Origin: Gammaproteobacteria bacterium
GTDB taxonomy: Bacteria; Aquificota; Aquificia; Aquificales; QOAS01
Length of the DNA: 7,158 nt
Reading direction: 5' to 3'
NCBI GenBank assembly: GCA_003972855.1
Contig: QOAS01000098.1
Coordinates: 1 to 7,158, forward strand
The notes under the pieces were generated by a model, which saw only the letters and a program-made list of their open reading frames with translations, ran no database searches and was not told the origin of the DNA. The position numbers and the translations under genes were made by a program. Shown here piece after piece: positions 1 to 4,862 of this stretch (position 1 is the stretch's first letter; the number at the start of each line of letters is the position of its first letter).

Positions 1-172
1 TTCCGACAGTAAAAGTTGTTAGGTTCCTAAAAGGGATTGAAACTAGCTTAGAGCGGGGGTTAAATGCGGGACTTGGAAGTTGTTAGGTTCCTAAAAGGGA
101 TTGAAACCAAACTCCATCCTCTCCTCTATTGAGAGGGTGGAGAGTTGTTAGGTTCCTAAAGGGGATTGAAAC
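1..172 (+). CRISPR. CRISPR array, trailer end (3 repeats, 2 full spacers, 1 cut spacer)
   Basis: Three near-identical 30-nt repeats lie at 14-43, 78-107 and 143-172. They begin AGTTGTTAGG and end GGGATTGAAAC. The complete spacers are 34 nt (44-77) and 35 nt (108-142); bases 1-13 are the end of a further spacer cut by the window. The repeat could be trimmed to 29 nt if the leading A is assigned to the spacers. The ATTGAAAC end is the usual 3' end of repeats that leave an 8-nt 5' handle on crRNAs, so transcription is read as left to right. The last copy carries the only substitution (A to G at 161), as expected of a terminal repeat, so the leader should be to the left. A small palindrome, TTAG/CTAA around GTTC, sits inside the repeat. 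No cas gene is in the window, so the subtype cannot be assigned; such repeats usually belong to type I or III systems of thermophiles. Confidence 0.96.
112..142 (+). repeat. Inverted repeat filling CRISPR spacer 2
   Basis: Bases 112-123 (CTCCATCCTCTC) pair with 131-142 (GAGAGGGTGGAG) over 12 consecutive positions, with one T-G wobble (117/137) and a 7-nt loop. The hairpin takes up all but four bases of the spacer. Spacers are copied from invader DNA, so the protospacer was probably a hairpin, such as a phage or plasmid terminator or a structured RNA gene. The pairing is seen directly; the origin is inference. Confidence 0.8.
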
Positions 173-272
173 AATTGAAATTTCCAACTAGTGGAAAAAA
201 TTTCTTCTTGTTTTTTAACCTTCCGAGTTGTCTTTAAGTTCAAACTAAAAACATTTGTAAAATCCAAAACTT
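173..272 (+). promoter_or_regulatory. CRISPR trailer / pgk upstream region with weak candidate promoter
   Basis: These 100 AT-rich bases separate the last repeat from pgk. A 6-bp inverted repeat, TTTCCA (181-186) and TGGAAA (192-197), is followed some bases later by a T-rich run (201-216). It could end array transcription but is a poor match to an intrinsic terminator. The best -10-like hexamer before pgk is TAAAAT at 258-263, without a convincing -35. If used, it would start the mRNA at about 270, almost at the start codon. No Shine-Dalgarno is present. The promoter call is tentative. Confidence 0.25.
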
Positions 273-1463
273 ATGTTGACAAAGAAGACACTAAGGGACA
301 TAGACGTAAAGGGAAAAAAGGCTCTCGTTAGGGTGGACTTTAACGTTCCCATTGACGAGCAGGGTAACATCGTTGATGACCTAAGAATAAAAGCTTCCCT
401 TCCCACTATAGAGTATCTTTTAGACCAAGGGGCAACCGTTATTTTAATGTCCCACTTGGGAAGACCCAAAGGGAGGGACGAGCGTTATTCCCTAAAGCCG
501 GTGGCAAAAAGGCTTTCCAGACTTATAGGACAGGAGGTTATATTTGCCCCCGACTGCATAGGCGAAGAGGTTGAAAGGATAGTTAATAACGCCAAACCCG
601 GGGATGTTATCCTTTTAGAAAACCTCCGTTTCCACAAAGGGGAAACCAAAGGGGATTACGAATTTGCAAAAGAGTTGGCAAAGTTGGGTGATTTCTATGT
701 AGGGGACGCCTTCGGAACTTGTCACAGAAACCACGCTTCCACCTATGTGGTTCCCCAAATTTTAAAACCCGCGGTTATGGGTTTCCTTTTGGAAAAGGAA
801 ATTACCTACTTCACCAAAGCCCTCGTTAATCCCCAAAGACCGGTTGTTGCTATCTTGGGTGGTGCAAAGGTTTCCTCCAAATTGGGGGTAATAAAGAACC
901 TCCTAAAGAGGGTGGACAAACTCTTTATCGGCGGAGCTATGGCGTTTACCTTCCTCAAAGCCCTCGGTTATCCCGTAGGAAGCTCCCTTGTGGAGGAGGA
1001 ATTAATAGAAACCGCAAGGGATATTATTGATATAGCCAAGAAGTTGGAGGTTAGGTTATACCTACCTATAGACTTCCTAATAGGTAAAGAGGTTTCCGAT
1101 AATACGCCTACAAAATTGGTCGCTTGGCAAGAAATCCCCGACGGCTGGATGGGACTTGACATAGGACCCGCCTCTTTGAAATTAGCGGAGGAAATCCTGT
1201 CCGACGCTCAAACCATTATTTGGAACGGTCCTATGGGCGTCTTTGAACTGGATAGGTTTAAGGAGGGAACTTTCGGTATAGCCCGTCTCGTGGCGGAAAG
1301 CCCCGCCCTTACCATTGCGGGTGGAGGCGATACCGATTACGCAATTCACAAAGCGGGTGTTTACAACGCTATAAGCTGGGTTTCCACCGGTGGGGGAGCT
1401 TTCTTGGAACTCCTATCGGGTAATACTTTGCCCTGTCTCCAAGTTTTGGACGATAGAATTTAA
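273..1463 (+). CDS. pgk: Phosphoglycerate kinase
   Basis: This cytosolic enzyme interconverts 1,3-bisphosphoglycerate + ADP and 3-phosphoglycerate + ATP. In an autotroph it would run mainly in the gluconeogenic direction. The 396 residues match the usual length of about 390-400, and both lobes are complete. Visible family motifs are VRVDFNVP (19-26), SHLGRPKG (60-67, substrate side), GGAKVSSK (196-203) and NGPMGVFE (318-325). GGGDT (350-354) and the C-terminal STGGGAFLELLSG are also present. The start at 273 gives the normal N-terminus (KKTLRDIDVKGK), but no ribosome binding site precedes it, so initiation may be leaderless or nearly so. The gene stands alone between the CRISPR array and a convergent gene; no gapdh or tpi neighbour is present. 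Its stop codon overlaps the stop of the opposite-strand phosphoesterase (TTAA, 1460-1463). Confidence 0.97.
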   Translation: MLTKKTLRDIDVKGKKALVRVDFNVPIDEQGNIVDDLRIKASLPTIEYLLDQGATVILMSHLGRPKGRDERYSLKPVAKRLSRLIGQEVIFAPDCIGEEVERIVNNAKPGDVILLENLRFHKGETKGDYEFAKELAKLGDFYVGDAFGTCHRNHASTYVVPQILKPAVMGFLLEKEITYFTKALVNPQRPVVAILGGAKVSSKLGVIKNLLKRVDKLFIGGAMAFTFLKALGYPVGSSLVEEELIETARDIIDIAKKLEVRLYLPIDFLIGKEVSDNTPTKLVAWQEIPDGWMGLDIGPASLKLAEEILSDAQTIIWNGPMGVFELDRFKEGTFGIARLVAESPALTIAGGGDTDYAIHKAGVYNAISWVSTGGGAFLELLSGNTLPCLQVLDDRI

Positions 1464-2188
1464 ACACCTTTAAGGAGTCTATAACCCAAACCTTCGGGTA
1501 AACCTTTGCTCTTTAACTCCTTTATAACCTTTTCTTTGTCAAAATCCACCCTTTTGTGGAATAAAACATTCCTTTCGGTGTCCCATATAACGAATGACGC
1601 CAGAGGTATGCCGTCCCTCGGTTGCCCGACACTTCCGGGGTTTATTAGGTATTTCCTGTCCCTCCTAAGGGTGTAACCATTTATTTTGTAAACCACCTTG
1701 AGTTCGTTTTTTCCCAATTCAAACAAAATCGGTATATGGGTGTGTCCGTAGAAAACTACCCTATAGGGGGTCTTTTGCATAACTTCCAACGCCTCTTGGG
1801 GACTTAAGATGTATTCCATAGAAAGGGGTCTTAGGGGTGTATCGTGAACCAAAGCGGTTTCCCCTTCCTTTAAGACCAACCGCAGTTGGGAGATAAACTT
1901 TTTGTTTTCCTCCGAAAGTTCCTTTTCAGTCCAAACTATGGAGGTGTAAGCCCAATCGGAAAAGTACTCGGGTGAAAGCAGTCCCGCGATTATCGCATCG
2001 TGGTTTCCCATAACGCACTTTTGGGCGTTTTCCCTAACCCATTGGGTTACCTCGTTACACCAAGGGTAGTAACCGACAATGTCTCCCGTGCACCAAATTG
2101 TGTCAAAACCTATCCCCTTTGCACTTTTTATTACGCTTTCCAAAGCGGGCAAATTGGCGTGAATGTCTCCTAAAATTAAGACCCTCAT
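1460..2188 (-). CDS. Calcineurin-like metallophosphoesterase (YfcE/MJ0936 type)
   Basis: The 242-residue protein has the full set of two-metal phosphoesterase motifs: GDIHAN (7-12; D8, H10), GDIVG (35-39; D36), GNHD (61-64), H115 in VHDT, and GHTHIP (148-153). NPGSVGQPRDG (183-193), typical of the YfcE/MJ0936-like subfamily, follows. Proteins of this group hydrolyse phosphodiesters, often with Mn2+ or Ni2+, but physiological substrates are mostly unknown; the true substrate here cannot be told from sequence. No signal peptide is visible, so it should be cytosolic. The ATG overlaps the upstream gene's TGA (ATGA, 2185-2188) and lacks its own Shine-Dalgarno, which implies translational coupling to that gene. 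It converges on pgk with a 4-bp overlap and no room for a terminator. Confidence 0.93.
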   Translation of the reverse strand: MRVLILGDIHANLPALESVIKSAKGIGFDTIWCTGDIVGYYPWCNEVTQWVRENAQKCVMGNHDAIIAGLLSPEYFSDWAYTSIVWTEKELSEENKKFISQLRLVLKEGETALVHDTPLRPLSMEYILSPQEALEVMQKTPYRVVFYGHTHIPILFELGKNELKVVYKINGYTLRRDRKYLINPGSVGQPRDGIPLASFVIWDTERNVLFHKRVDFDKEKVIKELKSKGLPEGLGYRLLKGV

Positions 2189-2439
2189 TTGAGGTATGCT
2201 TTTAAAGCCTCTTTAAACTTTAAGGGGTCTCTCTCGGAAAGCTTTTCCGCAACGGTTGTTAAAAATTGTTCCCAATAGAGGCGTTGGGTAAAACTTTTTT
2301 CTTCCAAAAAAGGTTTCATTCCTTCCTTTAAAAATGCCTCTAAGAGGAGGGATTCAAACTCTTCCACCGCTTTGGAGGGGGAAATTTTGGTTTTGTCAAT
2401 TCGGTTGAAAAAGAGACTGACAACCTCAATGCGGTTCAT
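2185..2439 (-). CDS. Small helical protein, possible FlgJ-like rod-binding domain
   Basis: This 84-residue, all-helical, charged protein is the first gene of a two-gene minus-strand unit, overlapping the phosphoesterase by 4 bp. Its segment AVEEFESLLLEAFLKEGMKP followed by an aromatic stretch (RLYWEQFLTTVAEKLS) resembles the rod-binding domain of flagellar FlgJ. That domain typically reads A..FE.LFL..LLK.M and then a Y-rich helix ending in LA..L. This resemblance is from memory of the family and is not certain. If correct, it would be a stand-alone rod-binding protein without the muramidase domain, as in many non-enterobacterial FlgJ proteins, but no flagellar gene is nearby. The coding reality is supported by the overlapping stop/start and by neighbour-like codon use. 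The Shine-Dalgarno is weak (AGAG just before ATG). Confidence 0.7.
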   Translation of the reverse strand: MNRIEVVSLFFNRIDKTKISPSKAVEEFESLLLEAFLKEGMKPFLEEKSFTQRLYWEQFLTTVAEKLSERDPLKFKEALKAYLK

Positions 2440-2447
2440 CTCTAATA

Positions 2448-2456
2448 TGCTAAAAT
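2448..2456 (+). promoter_or_regulatory. Extended -10 promoter for rpsB
   Basis: TGC followed by TAAAAT (2448-2456) is a good extended -10 element. It lies in the short divergent gap after the start of the minus-strand gene (2439). No clear -35 is seen at 17 bp, which is tolerable with an extended -10. The expected transcription start is near 2463, just before the structured leader. AT-rich hexamers on the opposite strand here (for example TATGTT, complement of 2457-2462) could serve the minus-strand gene, but weakly. Confidence 0.5.
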
Positions 2457-2472
2457 AACATAAACTAAACTA

Positions 2473-2594
2473 TTCCCGTTCCCGCCTTAAAACCCCTCGT
2501 CCCCAAAAGGGGATTGCAAGGGGTAAAAACCTCGGGTGTCCCCGAAAAGGGGATTGACCGAGCTTGGGAACGGGAAAAATAAAACCCGAGGAGG
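2473..2594 (+). promoter_or_regulatory. Structured rpsB 5' leader, candidate S2 autoregulatory RNA
   Basis: An 11-bp perfect inverted repeat, TTCCCGTTCCC (2473-2483) with GGGAACGGGAA (2566-2576), closes a domain holding two tandem hairpins. Hairpin A pairs ACCCC (2492-2496) with GGGGT (2520-2524) and CCCC (2501-2504) with GGGG (2509-2512) around AAAA. Hairpin B pairs CTCGG (2531-2535) with CCGAG (2558-2562) and TCCCC (2539-2543) with GGGGA (2549-2553) around GAAAA. Both are variants of CCTCG...TCCCC-AAAA-GGGGATTG. CCTCGGGT (2530-2537) is also fully complementary to ACCCGAGG (2584-2591), which runs into the Shine-Dalgarno. It could therefore form a competing helix or a pseudoknot that blocks ribosome entry. 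Many ribosomal protein genes, including gammaproteobacterial rpsB, are regulated through leaders by their product. That S2 is the ligand here is inference. Confidence 0.75.
2588..2594 (+). promoter_or_regulatory. Strong ribosome binding site of rpsB
   Basis: GAGGAGG lies 6 nt before the rpsB ATG at 2601, one of the two best Shine-Dalgarno sites in the window. Its first four bases (2588-2591) belong to the segment complementary to CCTCGGGT in leader hairpin B. They could also pair with CCTCG (2495-2499) in hairpin A, so access may be switchable. Confidence 0.85.
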
Positions 2595-2600
2595 AGAGAG

Positions 2601-3422
2601 ATGGCGGTTGTATCTATGAAAGAACTCTTGGAAGCGGGTGTTCACTTTGGACACTCCAAGTCCCGTTGGAACCCCAAAATGAAACCCTACATTTACGGGG
2701 TTCGTAACGGGATACACATTATTGACCTCACCAAAACCGTTGAATCTTTGGAAAAAGCTTACAACTTCATCGTAAACGAAGTTGCCAAGGGGGCGGAAGT
2801 TCTCTTCGTTGGAACTAAAAAGCAGGCTAAACAGATTATCAAAGAGGAAGCGGAGCGTTGCGGAGCATTTTACGTAAACGAAAGGTGGGTAGGTGGACTT
2901 TTGACCAACTTTAAAACCGTAAGGAAATCCATTCTCAAACTCAAACTCTTGGAAAGAATGGAAGAAGAGGGCGTTTTTGAAATACTCCCCAAAAAGGAAG
3001 TTGCCCGTCTAAGGAGAAAACTCCTCAAACTCCAAAAGCTCTACGGCGGTATAAAGGAAATGCAAAGAATCCCCGACATAATTTGGATTGTTGATACCGT
3101 AAGGGAACACATAGCGGTTGCGGAAGCCAAAAAACTCGCCATTCCCATAGTTGCCATAGCGGATACCAACTGCAATCCCGAGGACATAGATTATCCCATT
3201 CCCGGTAACGACGACGCTATAAAGTCCATAAGGTTGCTAACTTCCAAAATAGCGGATGCGGTATTGGAAGGTAAGAAACGCAGAGAAGCTGAAGGAGAGA
3301 TTATTGAAGAGCGCAAAGCGGTTGAAACCATTGAAGAAAGCGAAAAGCGTCTCTTTGAAGAAGCTATGAAAATGTCCGAAAAATATGCGGAACTTGATAA
3401 AGATAGTTCCGAGGTTGAGTAA
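2601..3422 (+). CDS. rpsB: 30S ribosomal protein S2
   Basis: S2 binds the 16S rRNA at the head-body junction of the small subunit on the solvent side and is added late in assembly. The 273 residues show the N-terminal family motif (AGVHFGHSKSRWNPKMKPYI), VGTKKQAK, RWVGGLLTN, and the C-terminal signature region around PDIIWIVDT and AIADTNCNPEDIDYPIPGND. A Glu/Lys-rich tail of about 40 residues follows and is a little longer than in many S2 proteins. The start is fixed by a strong Shine-Dalgarno 6 nt upstream and by MAVVSMKELLEAGVHFGH, which begins as S2 usually does. In most bacteria tsf (EF-Ts) follows; here an unrelated 136-codon gene follows after 11 bp. Regulation probably acts through the structured leader. 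Confidence 0.98.
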   Translation: MAVVSMKELLEAGVHFGHSKSRWNPKMKPYIYGVRNGIHIIDLTKTVESLEKAYNFIVNEVAKGAEVLFVGTKKQAKQIIKEEAERCGAFYVNERWVGGLLTNFKTVRKSILKLKLLERMEEEGVFEILPKKEVARLRRKLLKLQKLYGGIKEMQRIPDIIWIVDTVREHIAVAEAKKLAIPIVAIADTNCNPEDIDYPIPGNDDAIKSIRLLTSKIADAVLEGKKRREAEGEIIEERKAVETIEESEKRLFEEAMKMSEKYAELDKDSSEVE

Positions 3423-3433
3423 TTTTTCTTTCT

Positions 3434-3844
3434 ATGTCTTTCTCTTCCCTTTACAAATTCGTTCTTAAACTCAAAGGTAGGGGACACTTTCTATCTCCGA
3501 AAGAAACCGAATTTTTAAAGAAACTCCTTTTGCAGTTTTCCGAGGAAGAAATTAAACAAAGACTGGAAAGGTGTTTTAAGGAATTTTTGCCTCCCGCGGA
3601 GAGGGAAAGGAGTTCCATCTTAAGGTGCAAAAAACTCTTTGAAACACCTAAAGAGGAACGGGCGGTTTATTACAACCCTAAGGTAGTTGATTTCAACCTC
3701 GCCCAAACTCTTAGGGAACTTAGCAGGGATAAGAAACTTAAACTTTTGGAGGAACTAAAGGAATATGTTTCCTCCAAGGGTGGAAAGGTTTCCAAGGAGG
3801 AACTTAGGGGGGTTTTGAAAGTATTGCTTAGGAAGTACCTATGA
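3434..3844 (+). CDS. Hypothetical basic helical protein downstream of rpsB
   Basis: This 136-residue protein is not recognised. It is rich in Lys, Glu, Leu and Arg, with no membrane segment and no signal peptide, and appears mostly helical. A middle segment (FLPPAERERSSILRCKK, AVYYNPKVVDFNLAQTL) breaks the helices. Cys48 and Cys65 do not form a clear metal motif. It starts 11 bp after the rpsB stop with no visible Shine-Dalgarno, so it is probably translated by ribosomes coming from rpsB. No better start is available in frame. Its place directly behind rpsB suggests co-transcription, but a link to ribosomes is only a guess. Codon use is like its neighbours. Confidence 0.75.
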   Translation: MSFSSLYKFVLKLKGRGHFLSPKETEFLKKLLLQFSEEEIKQRLERCFKEFLPPAERERSSILRCKKLFETPKEERAVYYNPKVVDFNLAQTLRELSRDKKLKLLEELKEYVSSKGGKVSKEELRGVLKVLLRKYL

Positions 3845-3900
3845 AGTTAGAGTTTTATTCATATGCCCAAGACATTTCCCATAGTCATAGAAAAGTGTAA
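3841..3900 (+). other. Possible short upstream ORF overlapping hicB start
   Basis: An ATG at 3841 overlaps the stop of the preceding gene as ATGA and opens a 19-codon frame (MKLEFYSYAQDISHSHRKV) ending at TAA 3898-3900. It lies inside hicB but in another frame. Ribosomes finishing the previous gene could restart here and pass over the hicB start. Whether it is translated is unknown; it may be chance. Confidence 0.25.
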
Positions 3901-4078
3901 GGAAACGGGCTTATTGGTGGGATATGTTCCCGGTGTTCCGGGAGCCCATACGCAAGCGGAGACATTGGAGGAGTTGGAAAAAAACATAAAGGAGGTTTTA
4001 GAGTTAATACTGGAGGAAAATCCCGACATTGTTTCAAATTTTATCGGTGTATACCAAGTGGAGATAGAAGATGCCTAA
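3863..4078 (+). CDS. hicB: HicB-family antitoxin (short form)
   Basis: HicB neutralises the mRNA-cleaving toxin HicA by binding it. The 71-residue protein has the HicB partial RNase H-like pattern: a first strand FPIVIEK (5-11), then LLVGYVPGVPGAHTQAETLEE (17-37), then a helix NIKEVLELILEE. There is no room after this for the helix-turn-helix or ribbon-helix-helix DNA-binding domain that many HicB proteins carry, so self-repression of the operon is doubtful. It precedes and overlaps hicA by 8 bp, an antitoxin-first order unlike E. coli hicAB. No clear ribosome binding site or promoter is seen, and it probably depends on transcription from upstream. Stand-alone short HicB-like proteins also exist, but the HicA partner makes this assignment firm. 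Confidence 0.9.
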   Translation: MPKTFPIVIEKCKETGLLVGYVPGVPGAHTQAETLEELEKNIKEVLELILEENPDIVSNFIGVYQVEIEDA

Positions 4079-4301
4079 ATATCCCGTTCTTAAACCCGAT
4101 GAAGTTATAAAGGCTTTAAAGAGATTAGGGTTTGAAGAGGTTAGACAAAAAGGTTCTCACAAGCAATTTAAACACCCCGATGGAAGGTTTACGACAGTCC
4201 CTTATCACAAAGGTAGGGATATCTCCCCAATTCTCCTCAAGAAAATACTGGAAGATATTGGTGTTTCTCTAAAGGAGTTTTTAGAAGTTTTAGATAAATA
4301 G
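4071..4301 (+). CDS. hicA: HicA-family mRNA interferase toxin
   Basis: HicA cleaves mRNA in a translation-independent way and stops growth when free of HicB. The 76 residues fit the dsRBD-like HicA fold. An N-terminal helix (PDEVIKALKRLGFEEV) leads to the catalytic segment QKGSHKQFKHPDG, with His30 as the expected active residue. Then come the strand FTTVPYHKGRDIS and a C-terminal helix LLKKILEDIGVSLKEFLEVL. All the usual HicA features are intact, so the toxin is probably active. A GGAG at 4060-4063 inside the end of hicB sits 7 nt before the ATG, and the genes overlap by 8 bp. Expression is therefore coupled to hicB. Confidence 0.93.
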   Translation: MPKYPVLKPDEVIKALKRLGFEEVRQKGSHKQFKHPDGRFTTVPYHKGRDISPILLKKILEDIGVSLKEFLEVLDK

Positions 4302-4314
4302 CTATTTCTTAAGT

Positions 4315-4320
4315 TATAAT
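4315..4320 (+). promoter_or_regulatory. Consensus -10 box upstream of the 160-residue gene
   Basis: TATAAT at 4315-4320 is a perfect -10 hexamer located 13 bp after the hicA stop. No good -35 is found at 16-18 bp (AT-rich sequence inside the end of hicA). Transcription would begin near 4328, giving a leader of about 37 nt that can form a small TTTGG/CCAAA hairpin (4327-4340) before the ribosome binding site. Confidence 0.6.
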
Positions 4321-4351
4321 AACCCCTTTGGCTTTCCAAAAGAACATTTGC

Positions 4352-4358
4352 GGGAGGA
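4352..4358 (+). promoter_or_regulatory. Strong ribosome binding site
   Basis: GGGAGGA lies 6 nt upstream of the ATG at 4365 and fixes the start of the 160-residue protein. Together with the TATAAT box it suggests this gene is well expressed on its own, independent of hicBA. Confidence 0.8.
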
Positions 4359-4364
4359 ATAGAA

Positions 4365-4847
4365 ATGACCGTAACCGTAAAAAAGGTAACCGTGGGCAAG
4401 GTTAAGGTTGTAACCCTACATACCAAAAATCTATATAGGGCATTTGATAACTACTTCCAAAAGGCGTTTTACCTTGAAAAGGATTTGTGTGCCAATGTAG
4501 GACAGGCTCTCAAAACCCTCAAAAGGCTTCAGGCTTCCGTAGAGGAACTAAAGGTTCTCCTTGAAAATGCCAAAAACTTGCCCGAAGAGGTTAAAAAACA
4601 GGCGGAAGAAGTTATAAGCGAAGCCCAAAAGAGCATAGAAAAAGGCTTGGATATGAAAAAAAGGCTAAAGGAATTTGAAGCTTCTTCTAATGTATACAAG
4701 AAAAATCCCAGCGAAGAGAACAAAGAGAGGGTTAGGAAAGCTATTGAAAACCTAAAGTGGCCTACCGAAGGAAATAAAACCTTGTGGGATTACGTTCAGG
4801 CTTGCAACCCTTGGAAGAAGTATCTCAAAAAGAGAATAGACTTTTAA
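4365..4847 (+). CDS. Hypothetical helical, probable coiled-coil protein
   Basis: This 160-residue protein is not recognised. It opens with a Val/Thr/Lys alternating stretch (TVTVKKVTVGKVKVVT, 2-17) that looks like one or two beta strands. A long charged helical region of about residues 46-105 follows, rich in Lys, Glu, Leu and Ala and suited to a helical hairpin or coiled coil. A shorter C-terminal part contains WPTEGNKTLWDYV and CNPWKKYLKK. No signal peptide or membrane segment is seen. A consensus -10 and a strong Shine-Dalgarno argue that it is a real and expressed single-gene unit. It lies after the toxin-antitoxin pair and converges on the membrane protein gene. No function can be assigned. 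Confidence 0.8.
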   Translation: MTVTVKKVTVGKVKVVTLHTKNLYRAFDNYFQKAFYLEKDLCANVGQALKTLKRLQASVEELKVLLENAKNLPEEVKKQAEEVISEAQKSIEKGLDMKKRLKEFEASSNVYKKNPSEENKERVRKAIENLKWPTEGNKTLWDYVQACNPWKKYLKKRIDF

Positions 4848-4862
4848 GGTCTCTCCCTTTTT
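4832..4862 (+). terminator. Weak candidate terminator between convergent genes
   Basis: AGAC (4838-4841) pairs with GTCT (4849-4852), and GAG (4832-4834) may stack with CTC (4853-4855). A run of five T follows (4858-4862). The stem is short and interrupted, so this is only a possible intrinsic terminator for the 160-residue gene, overlapping its stop codon. The 14-bp gap leaves room for nothing better. Confidence 0.25.

Noticed and set aside
181..216. Intrinsic terminator after the CRISPR array
   Set aside because: The 6-bp stem TTTCCA/TGGAAA is AT-rich and the T-run is not adjacent to it; kept only as a remark in the upstream region.
1464..1480. CCTTTAAGG as a terminator stem between pgk and the phosphoesterase
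   Set aside because: Not a true inverted repeat beyond a few bases, with no T-run next to it.
2501..2560. Degenerate CRISPR remnant upstream of rpsB (AAAAGGGGATTG twice)
   Set aside because: The two motifs are only 40 nt apart instead of 64-65, lack the GTTGTTAGGTTC half and the GAAAC end, and are explained by hairpin pairing within the leader.
2487..2717. 76-codon minus-strand open frame over the rpsB start and leader
   Set aside because: It lies opposite the structured leader and the S2 N-terminus, has Phe/Pro-rich low-quality sequence, and no family resemblance; a shadow.
3191..3487. 98-codon minus-strand open frame over the rpsB end
   Set aside because: Ser/Phe-rich product typical of the antisense of a Glu/Lys-rich coding strand; no binding site or neighbour support.
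4327..4340. TTTGG/CCAAA hairpin as a riboswitch before the 160-residue gene
   Set aside because: Only 5 bp in a leader of about 37 nt; too small for a riboswitch and not competing with the ribosome binding site.
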